The notes beneath the pieces were generated by a model, which was not told the origin of the DNA, made no database searches, and saw only the letters and a program-made list of their open reading frames with translations. A program made the position numbers and the translations under genes. From Alphaproteobacteria bacterium (GTDB taxonomy: Bacteria > Pseudomonadota > Alphaproteobacteria > RS24), in the NCBI GenBank assembly GCA_009920875.1, contig RFZE01000043.1, positions 1 to 10,545 of the forward strand: a stretch of 10,545 bases of DNA, given 5' to 3'. Below are positions 1 to 7,454 of the stretch, in pieces; within the stretch, counting starts at the first letter, position 1, and the number at the start of each line of letters is the position of its first letter.

Positions 1-1609
1 GAAACTGATGTTTATAAGATAGCTTCTTTCCAACAGAAGACTTCCTTTTTCCTTGGCCATCAGTTGTTGTTTTACTTATCGATGCCTTATGAGCATGGTC
101 TGCTCGGTATCCCTGTCCCTTTTGCTGAGCACGCATATCAGAATACCCACCGGCATATTCAACCCAGCGCCCTTCCCCTTCAGCATTGAATACCACGGTC
201 ACGGTGCGGTCGAGAAAATCGCGATCATGGCTCACCAAAATCACTGTGCCATCATAAGCGGCAATCATTTCTTGCAATAAATCCAATGTTTCCAAATCCA
301 AATCATTGGTCGGCTCATCCATCACCAATAAATTGCTCGGCTGGCGCAGACCGCGCGCCAAAAACAGCCTCGCCTGCTCTCCACCCGACAAAACCGTTAC
401 CGGGGTGCGCATTTGCGCCGGATGGAACAAAAAGTTTTTCATATAGCCGATAACGTGCATGGTCTCTTCACCGACCGACACCAAATCGCCGGCCCCATCA
501 GTCAGCGCGTCTTTAACATTCCAATCCTTCTTAATGCCCTGGCGTTGCTGGTCGAGAATGAGCGGCGTCAGGTTTTTGCCGAGCCGTATATTGCCGCTAT
601 CGGGCCGCAAACTGCCAAGCAATATATTCAGCAAAGTGGTCTTGCCCGCGCCATTTGGCCCGATAAGGCCGATGCGACTGCCGCGTTTGATCTGCGTTGA
701 GAAACTATCTATCAGCTTTTTATCGCCATAGGATTTGGCAATTTTATCGGCCTTGACCACCAGCTTGCCGGAACGGTCACCGGCTTGCAGCACCGAATCC
801 ATATCGCCTTGCGGGCCGCGATAATCGTGCCGTGCCTGTCGCAAATTCTGCAATTCACCAAGACGCCGCACATTGCGTTTGCGGCGCGCCGACACGCCAT
901 ATCTGAGCCAATCTTCTTCGCGCGCAATTTTACGATCGAGCTTGTGCTGCGCTTGTGCTTCGCGCTCCAATTCACCATCGCGCCAATCTTCAAAATGGCT
1001 GAAATTTTTGCGCATGAGCTTGGTTTCGCCACGATCAAGCCAGACAGTCTGATTGGCCATATTGCTTAAAAAGCGGCGGTCATGACTGACCAGCACCAGC
1101 GCCGAATTGATTTGGCGCAATGCCCCTTCAAGCCATTCAATGGCCGGCAAATCGAGATGATTGGTCGGCTCGTCCAACAGCAACACTTCGGGCTGACCCG
1201 CCATGGCTTTGGCCAAGGCGACGCGGCGTCGCTCACCGCCTGACATGGGGGCAATATCCGCCGCCCCCTCAATATGCAAATCGGCCATCAGTTGAAAGGC
1301 GCGCTGACGCTCTTCATTATTCATCAGCCCCTGCAGAATAAATTCTTCAGCTGTCGCGAAGCCCGCAAAATCAGGGTCTTGCGCCAAATATTCAACATGA
1401 ATACCGGGCTGCACAAAACGCTCGCCACGATCGGCATCGACCAAACCGGCGATAATTTTTAACAAGGTCGATTTGCCCGACCCATTGCGTCCGACCAAGC
1501 AAATGCGATCATCGCGCCCGACCGATAAAGATGCGCCGTCCAGAAGCGGGGTGACGCCATGGGTCAGATGAATATCATCAACATATAAAATGGGCGGACT
1601 GGCCGACAT
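1..1609 (-). CDS. uup: ABC-F family ATPase, Uup type (3' end cut by window edge)
   Basis: A soluble tandem ATPase of the ABC-F family, which acts on ribosomes and nucleic acid and does not transport. The open frame runs 536 codons from ATG 1609 to the left edge with no stop. Seen in the translation: Walker A GRNGSGKS at 40-47, signature MSGGE at 122-126, Walker B with LLLDEPTNHLD around 143-153, and switch His176. The second cassette has Walker A GPNGAGKT at 317-324, LSGGE at 407-411, VMDEPTNDLD at 429-438 and His461. The charged linker at about 185-285 fits the ABC-F P-site tRNA interaction region. The last residues, GKKLSYKHQF, match the start of the Uup C-terminal coiled-coil domain, so roughly 100 residues lie outside the window. 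An AGAGGAA SD 6 nt before the ATG fixes the start. E. coli Uup is linked to transposon excision and ribosome assembly; those roles here are by homology. Confidence 0.95.
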   Translation of the reverse strand, partial: MSASPPILYVDDIHLTHGVTPLLDGASLSVGRDDRICLVGRNGSGKSTLLKIIAGLVDADRGERFVQPGIHVEYLAQDPDFAGFATAEEFILQGLMNNEERQRAFQLMADLHIEGAADIAPMSGGERRRVALAKAMAGQPEVLLLDEPTNHLDLPAIEWLEGALRQINSALVLVSHDRRFLSNMANQTVWLDRGETKLMRKNFSHFEDWRDGELEREAQAQHKLDRKIAREEDWLRYGVSARRKRNVRRLGELQNLRQARHDYRGPQGDMDSVLQAGDRSGKLVVKADKIAKSYGDKKLIDSFSTQIKRGSRIGLIGPNGAGKTTLLNILLGSLRPDSGNIRLGKNLTPLILDQQRQGIKKDWNVKDALTDGAGDLVSVGEETMHVIGYMKNFLFHPAQMRTPVTVLSGGEQARLFLARGLRQPSNLLVMDEPTNDLDLETLDLLQEMIAAYDGTVILVSHDRDFLDRTVTVVFNAEGEGRWVEYAGGYSDMRAQQKGQGYRADHAHKASISKTTTDGQGKRKSSVGKKLSYKHQF

Positions 1610-1633
1610 TTGTGCTTCCTCTAGAACGCAATC

Positions 1634-1662
1634 TTTATCGCCGAAGCGCATGTGCCCCGCAA
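1634..1662 (-). promoter_or_regulatory. Possible sigma70-type promoter for the ABC-F gene
   Basis: On the minus strand TTGCGG (1662-1657) and GATAAA (1639-1634) are separated by exactly 17 bp, in the 68-bp gap between the hydrolase stop and the ABC-F ATG. They match the consensus boxes at 3/6 and 4/6, so this is only suggestive. It would let the housekeeping ATPase be expressed independently of the oxidase operon upstream. Confidence 0.25.
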
Positions 1663-1677
1663 GCCATATGAGGCAGT

Positions 1678-2586
1678 CTAAGGATGCGTTTGAATAAAGT
1701 GATGAATGAGCGCGACCAAAGCCTGCGGCACGTCTTCCTGAATAAAATGCCCGGCATTGTCAAAACGGGTGACCGGTGCGTCCGGCCAAATCGCTTTGAA
1801 ATCGGCAATCGCATTTTCCGGCCAAATGGCACGGTCTTGCATGCCCTCCGCCATCATGGCCGGTTTGGCTTGCAATTTTTCCAAATTGCCGGTTTTCAAT
1901 CCGTCGACAATAAACGGCACCATGCGGCCGTAATGCACATCCAAGGGGAACTCAATGCCGCCAATACATGCAGCACGGTCGGGAAACGGCGTTTGATACG
2001 CATCCAGCCAATCGCGGTCGACAGCGGCGCTGTTTTCAAAACCGAGCAATTTCATAATAGATAGAACCGTCGTGCCCAATTCGCCCAAAACGCCGCGCAG
2101 CGTGTCGGCTTCCTCATGTTTGGCAATCCACTCAAACCATGGCGTGCGCTCGGTTTTGGGTGTTACCCCGCCATAGCCGGTCAGCGTGTTCATCATGACA
2201 ATGCGCTTAATCTTATCGGGATGGCGAATGGCATAGGCTGCGCCCATCGGCCCACCCCAATCCTGCAAAACCAGCGTGATGTCATTGAGCGCCAAATCAT
2301 CAATAAAGGCGGCCAGATTTTCGACATGGCTCTCCAGCGTATAAACCCGGTCTTGCGGCGTTTCGCTTTTGCCGAACCCCATATGGTCAGGCACGACAAC
2401 CCGATAATGTGCCGACAGGGTCGGTATCATATGGCGATAGAGATAGCCCCAAGTCGGCTCGCCATGCAGACACAAAATCACCTCGCCCTTGCCTTCATCG
2501 ACATAATGCTGCTTAAAGCCCGCCGCCTCAGAAAAATGCGGCTTGAACGGCCATGTGCCGTTAAAGGTTTCATTTGCCTCAATCAT
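1678..2586 (-). CDS. Haloalkane dehalogenase-like alpha/beta hydrolase (Asp nucleophile)
   Basis: A 302-residue cytoplasmic alpha/beta hydrolase of the haloalkane dehalogenase group. Seen in order: the oxyanion loop HGEPTW at 41-46, the nucleophile elbow LQDWGG at 107-112 with Asp109 followed by Trp110, a helical cap around 140-230 including AYQTPFPD, the probable acid Asp251 in GMQDRAIWPE, and His280 in AGHFIQE. This arrangement and the cap resemble subfamily I enzymes such as DhlA. The enzyme attacks a carbon-halogen bond through an Asp ester and uses Trp110 plus a cap Trp to hold the halide; W150, W153 and W193 are candidates that I could not assign. OleB-type beta-lactone decarboxylases and epoxide hydrolases share much of this pattern, so the substrate is open. 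An Asp instead of Ser nucleophile argues against an ordinary esterase. The start lies 9 bp after the amine oxidase stop with AGGGG before it, which suggests translational coupling. Confidence 0.9.
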   Translation of the reverse strand: MIEANETFNGTWPFKPHFSEAAGFKQHYVDEGKGEVILCLHGEPTWGYLYRHMIPTLSAHYRVVVPDHMGFGKSETPQDRVYTLESHVENLAAFIDDLALNDITLVLQDWGGPMGAAYAIRHPDKIKRIVMMNTLTGYGGVTPKTERTPWFEWIAKHEEADTLRGVLGELGTTVLSIMKLLGFENSAAVDRDWLDAYQTPFPDRAACIGGIEFPLDVHYGRMVPFIVDGLKTGNLEKLQAKPAMMAEGMQDRAIWPENAIADFKAIWPDAPVTRFDNAGHFIQEDVPQALVALIHHFIQTHP

Positions 2587-2595
2587 CGCGCGCCC

Positions 2596-4635
2596 CTAAT
2601 TACGCAAATCAATGGCCGGATTGCGGTCAAAGAAATTGCGCGGCTTTAAAATAATCTCATCGACTTTAGACGGCATGACCGGCCAGTCTTCCGCCATTGG
2701 CACATGATGAAATCCCATCGTTGCCCAAGCAACAATATCCGTATCCTCAATGCTCTCATTATCGGCGATATATTCCGGCAGTCCGAGCCAGGGTGCCGAT
2801 TGATTGGTCGGCAAACCGGAAGCAAAAATCTCATCGCGCTTAAAGCGCGTGACCCAGAGATTGCGATTCACCCAATAAGCGCGCTTAAAGGCTTCATCCA
2901 TGGGCGTCACCAAGGGCTTGATATTCGGCATAATGAGCTGATAGCCGGTCGGATAGCCCATGGCATTTTTGGCATTATTGCTGGAGAATAAAAGCGCCGC
3001 CGGACGCTCCGCACTCATTGCCGTTTGCGCGGTTTTTTCATCGCTTATGCGTTGTGGACGCACTTGCCAAATACCCTGGCGCGGCGCGTCTTTCGATTGC
3101 GGCGTCGCCACCAAGCGCATGCGGGTAAAATCATTGGCCGTGCCGTCAATATCGAAATCAATGCGATAGCTGAAAAAATGATCGTGATTGACGCCGAGAC
3201 GGTAAGGCGCGAGCAATGTGCCGGTCTGTGTGTCAGCCGCCGCCGTCGGACTGGCCAATGTTTCCGAAAGCACTGCTTTGGTCGCGTCAATGCCGGTCGA
3301 AACCAAGCGAATACGCAAACGGCCGTCTTGTGTGAACACATAATCTTGGAAGTAATCATAATTGCCGATGGTCGCGACCATGCGCACGACCAGTTCCGTG
3401 GCGCGCCGCGACTGATGCGTTTCAAGCCCCGGAATGCCGGTCAAAATCGGCTCTTCATGGCGCCAAGCAGGATGCCCCGGATCATGTTCGAAAATGCAAA
3501 TACGGTCTGCCGCTTCAAACGGCGAGCCATCAGCCAAATGCAGCGTCACATTCAAATATTCGGCATGGCTGGGACAGTCGGCTTTTTGCAATTGCGTCGC
3601 CATATTGCCGAAACCAAATTCGCCCATATCGAAATAGGCGCGATAAAACCAATTCGGATCATTATCATGATAGGGCACGAACATTTCCGACATGGCAATT
3701 TCATAAGCGACCGGGCGCAGTCCTGCGGCGCTTTGATGCCCGACTTGGTTCAGCACCGTGCCTTGGCGCGCGTCAAAGCGCAGGCGGAATTGCCAGCCCT
3801 GCCAGTCAATAAGGCTGCCATGAATAGTGTAATTGACCCCTTGCGGACGGGTGCTGGTAATCGGGCGCAGCGCCGCGCGCGTTTTCATATCACCCGCCGC
3901 AAATGTGCCGGTCGGCAAATCATGCGGCGGCGGATTGTCGGCGCGCGTGTCGGTAATCTCGACAATATTGTCTTCGGTTAAATCATAAAGAACGGCCAAG
4001 CCCTCAATCGGGCGCGCATAAATATTGGTGCTTGGCAGAACCCCCAAAACGCCATCGCCGGCAATGTTGAAACAATCAAGACGCACAATGCGATGATTGA
4101 TGACTTCCGCCTTATCGGCGAAATAGCGCCCAATGGTGCGCGGCAGACATAAGGCTTGCGATGCGTCAACACCGCGCCTTTCCAAAGCCGCAATCAGCGC
4201 TGGTGTTTCCATCAGCCGCATGATGAGGGGCTCCAATTCACCCTGGCCTGAATACATGGGTTGGCCACCGCGCATCGGCGCATCTGACACAATCGCCCGG
4301 GCTGTTAAATCCACATGCGCCAGACGCGGCTTGCCATTGGCCAGAAAACTGACTTCGGCATCGCGCTGCGCGCGCGCGCCCTCTTGCCATGCCAAGGCTT
4401 GCGCCTTATCGGGTTGGCGCAGGCTTATACGGGCAAACAGCACATCATCGCCATGCGCCTGCTTCAAAAGCATCGCCGCTTGCGCATATTCAGCGCCGCT
4501 CAACCCGTCCCAAGGCGATATGATTTCGACCTGTGGCGCAGATTTTTTATCGGAAATGGATTGCTCCAGCGCCCAGCCGAAAACAATGATGAACAGCACG
4601 GTCAGCGGCAGTGATAGATTTTTAAAAATGGCCAT
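2596..4635 (-). CDS. Copper amine oxidase (TPQ-dependent primary-amine oxidase)
   Basis: Oxidises primary amines to aldehydes, releasing ammonia and hydrogen peroxide, with copper and a self-made topaquinone cofactor. The 679-residue protein shows the full active-site set. The TPQ precursor is Tyr426 in IGNYDY, and the copper ligands are His484 and His486 in VNHDHF plus His644 in FHHVPMAEDWPVMP. The catalytic base is Asp336 in YFDMGEFGFG, and the conserved gate Tyr322 lies 14 residues before it, the same spacing as in Arthrobacter AGAO. Cys354 and Cys380 match the family disulfide spacing. Length fits enzymes lacking the extra N-terminal domain of E. coli TynA. Residues 7-24 are a hydrophobic export segment after Lys5, so the enzyme should be periplasmic, either anchored or cleaved near GWA. 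A GGGGGA SD 5 nt before ATG 4635 supports the start. The substrate amine cannot be told from sequence. Confidence 0.96.
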   Translation of the reverse strand: MAIFKNLSLPLTVLFIIVFGWALEQSISDKKSAPQVEIISPWDGLSGAEYAQAAMLLKQAHGDDVLFARISLRQPDKAQALAWQEGARAQRDAEVSFLANGKPRLAHVDLTARAIVSDAPMRGGQPMYSGQGELEPLIMRLMETPALIAALERRGVDASQALCLPRTIGRYFADKAEVINHRIVRLDCFNIAGDGVLGVLPSTNIYARPIEGLAVLYDLTEDNIVEITDTRADNPPPHDLPTGTFAAGDMKTRAALRPITSTRPQGVNYTIHGSLIDWQGWQFRLRFDARQGTVLNQVGHQSAAGLRPVAYEIAMSEMFVPYHDNDPNWFYRAYFDMGEFGFGNMATQLQKADCPSHAEYLNVTLHLADGSPFEAADRICIFEHDPGHPAWRHEEPILTGIPGLETHQSRRATELVVRMVATIGNYDYFQDYVFTQDGRLRIRLVSTGIDATKAVLSETLASPTAAADTQTGTLLAPYRLGVNHDHFFSYRIDFDIDGTANDFTRMRLVATPQSKDAPRQGIWQVRPQRISDEKTAQTAMSAERPAALLFSSNNAKNAMGYPTGYQLIMPNIKPLVTPMDEAFKRAYWVNRNLWVTRFKRDEIFASGLPTNQSAPWLGLPEYIADNESIEDTDIVAWATMGFHHVPMAEDWPVMPSKVDEIILKPRNFFDRNPAIDLRN

Positions 4636-4693
4636 TATCGTCCCCCCATTTAAGACAATCTAAGCAAGGCCACCAGTTGGGGGCAAGGGGCGA

Positions 4694-6574
4694 TTAGCGA
4701 ATATCGAGCCCGTCCAAACGGTCTTTGGCGCGCCATGTGGCCAAGCGGTCAAAAAACGCCACCGGCCCTTCGCCATAGGCTTGGTCTTGGCGCCGCCGCG
4801 TCAACTGGCCTTCATTATTATAATAGCCCGGCGTGCAGGCTTCTTGAAACGCCTCTGCATCGCGCGCTTTTTCAACAATTTCAGCGACCCAATCGGCCTC
4901 CGCCTTGGCCGCCGCTTCAGAACGTTTTTTGCCGCGCTGCTTTAAAGCCGCAACAATATAAGCGACATGACGGCTTTGCTCATCCAGCGCATAGGTGAAA
5001 TTGGCGCTGAACCCACCTTGCGAAGGGCCGAAAAAAAACGCATTGGGAAAGCCGTGCACATGCAAGCCATGATAGCTGGCCATGCCATCCGCCCATTTAT
5101 CGGAAATCGCCAAACCGTCCACGCCATTGATTTGATAACCGGCGCGCCGCGCATAATCCGTGCCGACCTCAAAGCCGGTCGCAAAAATAATGCAATCGAC
5201 ATGATAGGCGACATCATCAAACATCACGGCGTTTTCGGTAATGCGCGCAACGCCGCGACCATCCGTATCGACCAGCCGCACATTAGGACGATTAAAACTA
5301 GCGAGATAATCATCGTGAAAGCACGGGCGCTTGCAAAACAAACGATAATAGGGTTTCAGCGCCTCTGCTGTTGCCGCGTCTTCCACCACATGATCAACAC
5401 GGTCGCGAATGCCTTGCATTTTGTGGTAGTCGGCGATTTCCATTTCTTCGGCGACATTCATAAATGCCATCGCCTTATCGGTGAGATATTTTTTCAAGCC
5501 TTTTTTATAAAGCTTTGGGGAAGCAAGGCCAGCCAACGCCCACAGCACCAACCTGGCGCGCGACGGGGCTTTATCGCGTAAACCGCCAACCAATAATTTA
5601 AAGGCATCGGTCCAGCCATCAGACACCAAATCATGTTTCACCGGCTTGCCGGCCAATAGGGTTTCAAAATTGCGGCGGCGTTCATCATGCCAGCCCGCAT
5701 CTTGCCCTTTTAGCCAATCGGCATCCGTGTCGCCATTATTGCGCACTTCCACAGAAGACGGGGTGCGCTGAAAAACATAAAGCTGCGCGGCCGACGCAGC
5801 AACATGCGGCACGCATTGAATGGCCGTGGCACCGGTGCCGATAATGGCGACTTTTTTATCGGCCAAGCCGCTCAACCCACCCGCCGATGTGCCGCCTGTA
5901 TAGCCGTAATCCCAACGGCTGGTATGGAAGGTATGGCCTTTATAATCACCAATGCCGTCAATGGCAGGCAATTTCGGGCGATTGAGCGGGCCATTGGCAT
6001 GAACGACAAAACGCGCTGCCAGCTCGTCGCCTAATGATGTCGTGACGCTCCAACGGCAATGCTCTTCTTGCCATTCAGTGGCGGTCACTTCGGTTTGGAA
6101 AAGTGCCTTACTGGCAAGCTCATATTTCTCAGCAATGGTTCGACAATAAGCCAGCGTCTCACTGGCATTGGTATATTTTTGCTGCGGCACAAAGCCAGTT
6201 TCTTCCAAAAGCGGGAAGTAAATATAAGATTCAATATCACATGAAGCGCCTGGATAGCGATTCCAATACCAAGTGCCGCCGAAATCACCGCCTTTTTCAA
6301 TAATCACAACATCGTCAATACCTTGTTCTAGCAAGCGCACAGCGGCCAGCATGCCACCAAAACCACCACCGATAATCACCACTTCGACATCGCGCTTTTC
6401 CGGGCCGCGTTGCACCGCCTCTTCAATATACGGGTCGTCGACAAAATAGGCGAAATCACCGGTCACTTGCTGATATTGCTCATTGCCATCATCGCGTAGA
6501 CGTTTATCGCGCTCGGCGCGATATTTAGCCCGCACAGTTTCTAAATCAACTTCCAATGCCTTTGCTGAACGCAT
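4694..6574 (-). CDS. Type I Baeyer-Villiger monooxygenase (FAD/NADPH), CPDMO-like
   Basis: A cytoplasmic flavoprotein predicted to use NADPH and oxygen to insert oxygen next to a ketone carbonyl, giving an ester or lactone. In 626 residues it shows the FAD Rossmann motif GGGFGG at 69-74, GGTWYWNRYPGA at 99-110, the Baeyer-Villiger fingerprint at 211-222 (YKGHTFHTSRWD, with Tyr in the usual Phe position), the NADPH Rossmann motif GTGATA at 246-251, and the C-terminal ATGFEVGTDY at 465-474. The first 60 residues are an extension absent from PAMO or CHMO but typical of the larger cyclopentadecanone monooxygenase-like group, which favours bulky or cyclic ketones. No signal peptide is present. GGGAG 6 nt before ATG 6574 supports the start. 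It begins 19 bp after the small exported-protein gene and ends 58 bp before the amine oxidase, with no terminator seen, so it probably heads or belongs to one operon. The ketone substrate is unknown; some relatives only S-oxidise. Confidence 0.93.
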   Translation of the reverse strand: MRSAKALEVDLETVRAKYRAERDKRLRDDGNEQYQQVTGDFAYFVDDPYIEEAVQRGPEKRDVEVVIIGGGFGGMLAAVRLLEQGIDDVVIIEKGGDFGGTWYWNRYPGASCDIESYIYFPLLEETGFVPQQKYTNASETLAYCRTIAEKYELASKALFQTEVTATEWQEEHCRWSVTTSLGDELAARFVVHANGPLNRPKLPAIDGIGDYKGHTFHTSRWDYGYTGGTSAGGLSGLADKKVAIIGTGATAIQCVPHVAASAAQLYVFQRTPSSVEVRNNGDTDADWLKGQDAGWHDERRRNFETLLAGKPVKHDLVSDGWTDAFKLLVGGLRDKAPSRARLVLWALAGLASPKLYKKGLKKYLTDKAMAFMNVAEEMEIADYHKMQGIRDRVDHVVEDAATAEALKPYYRLFCKRPCFHDDYLASFNRPNVRLVDTDGRGVARITENAVMFDDVAYHVDCIIFATGFEVGTDYARRAGYQINGVDGLAISDKWADGMASYHGLHVHGFPNAFFFGPSQGGFSANFTYALDEQSRHVAYIVAALKQRGKKRSEAAAKAEADWVAEIVEKARDAEAFQEACTPGYYNNEGQLTRRRQDQAYGEGPVAFFDRLATWRAKDRLDGLDIR

Positions 6575-6593
6575 GGCTCACTCCCAATACCGA

Positions 6594-6893
6594 TTATTCA
6601 GTGTCCTCGCTGTCGTCTTCGTCCCAAGCGTCGAACAAAACATCTATTTCATCATCTGACAGATCATAAATGCTGATCTTGCCTTCCAATATAGGGCGTC
6701 CTTGCATTTTGCGAAGGCGGCGCAATTCAGGTTCTCTTTGCGCGCGCAAGCCGAAAGTCGGCCTGCCGAACCGGTCGAGTGTGCTTTCATTAAACTGTTC
6801 CAGCGTCATGCCGGAAGCGTCTATATCGCCGACCATTTGCGCAGACGCGCCCGAACTTACCAGAAGAGCCGAAGCTATGATGATGCGAAACAT
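6594..6893 (-). CDS. Small exported acidic protein of unknown function
   Basis: I do not recognise this family. From ATG 6893 it encodes 99 residues with a clear short signal peptide: Phe-Arg, then a hydrophobic stretch IIIASALLVSS, and an ASA|Q cleavage site after residue 18. The mature part of about 81 residues has an Arg-rich middle (about 50-67, including EPELRRLRKM) and a strongly acidic tail from residue 77 with 12 Asp or Glu in 23 positions. It is not an EF-hand, since no DxDxDG loop is present. An in-frame TTG at 6929 would add 12 residues and lies 9 bp after the upstream stop with GGCGG just before it. I prefer ATG 6893 because it gives a normal signal peptide, although its SD is poor. 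Translational coupling to the upstream membrane-protein gene is plausible, and the monooxygenase follows after 19 bp. Confidence 0.7.
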   Translation of the reverse strand: MFRIIIASALLVSSGASAQMVGDIDASGMTLEQFNESTLDRFGRPTFGLRAQREPELRRLRKMQGRPILEGKISIYDLSDDEIDVLFDAWDEDDSEDTE

Positions 6894-6938
6894 ATGGGAA
6901 AGATGCACCGGAAGGGGGCTGGAATGCAAGCCGCCATC

Positions 6939-7355
6939 TTAATCTATGAAGTAGCGCCTGACAGAGGGCCTTGAGCCTAAAATAATCACCATTCCTAAAA
7001 GCGCGAAAGCCATTATAAAAATGGCATCATTGGGAAAACGGTCGACCAAAAGGAGCTTAATTGTGCCGACCAAAGTAAGACTGGTCATGATGCTGGCAAG
7101 AAAATGCCCCGATGAAAACTGCGCCTCAGGAAATGCAACATTGATAAGACCGAAATAGCCACCCAGCAGAAATAGTGATAGACGCAAAACTTCCAACCGA
7201 TCAGAATCAAAATCACTGCCCATAGATTGATTCCAAGGGAAAAAAAGAATTTTTTCTTCAGCAAATAACGACACCCCGACCACGACCAATGACCAAGAAG
7301 CAACAACGAATACTAAAAAAAAATAAAACTTTTTTAATTTACGCATTTTTTTCAT
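6939..7355 (-). CDS. Four-helix inner-membrane protein of unknown function
   Basis: An unrecognised 138-residue protein from ATG 7355. It begins with a very basic leader, MKKMRKLKK, followed by four hydrophobic segments at about 10-30, 56-75, 84-104 and 109-127, and ends with the basic tail SRPSVRRYFID. Both ends are therefore predicted in the cytoplasm. The loop after helix 1 carries acidic residues and would be periplasmic. No cofactor ligand or transporter motif is visible. The start is uncertain: TTG 7367, ATG 7355 and ATG 7346 are in frame and none has a good SD. The region around the start is about 15% GC (7321-7380), far below the flanking genes, which suggests foreign origin or a promoter region. 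The small exported-protein gene follows closely downstream, so the two may act together at the envelope. Confidence 0.7.
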   Translation of the reverse strand: MKKMRKLKKFYFFLVFVVASWSLVVVGVSLFAEEKILFFPWNQSMGSDFDSDRLEVLRLSLFLLGGYFGLINVAFPEAQFSSGHFLASIMTSLTLVGTIKLLLVDRFPNDAIFIMAFALLGMVIILGSRPSVRRYFID

Positions 7356-7400
7356 TAAATTATGCAAACAAAAATTACAACTTAAAACTATATCTTTAGA
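7321..7400 (-). promoter_or_regulatory. Extremely AT-rich start region of the membrane-protein gene
   Basis: Counting the bases of 7321-7380 gives 9 G or C in 60. It overlaps the first codons of the membrane-protein gene and part of the 99-bp gap after the 169-residue gene. Such a dip is common at promoters or where silencing proteins bind. TATAGT and TAATTT hexamers occur on the minus strand, but no convincing -35/-10 pair with proper spacing stands out, so no exact promoter is called. Confidence 0.3.
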
Positions 7401-7454
7401 AAAGCGGGAAATCCTAAAACGGCATGAAAGTGAGATACAGTTAATGTTGCGGCC

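Noticed and set aside
1639..1648. CGC-TTCG-GCG mini hairpin between the hydrolase and ABC-F genes
   Set aside because: The stem is only 3 bp and no T-run follows, so it is not a credible intrinsic terminator.
2116..2649. 177-codon plus-strand open frame across the hydrolase start
   Set aside because: It spans two real minus-strand genes and has no family motif.
3025..3981. 318-codon plus-strand open frame antisense to the amine oxidase gene
   Set aside because: It lies fully inside a gene with every copper amine oxidase motif, its product is Arg-rich without recognisable domains, and it looks like a by-product of GC-rich codon use.
4967..5581. 204-codon plus-strand open frame antisense to the monooxygenase
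   Set aside because: It is complementary to a well-supported flavoprotein gene and shows no domain or SD.
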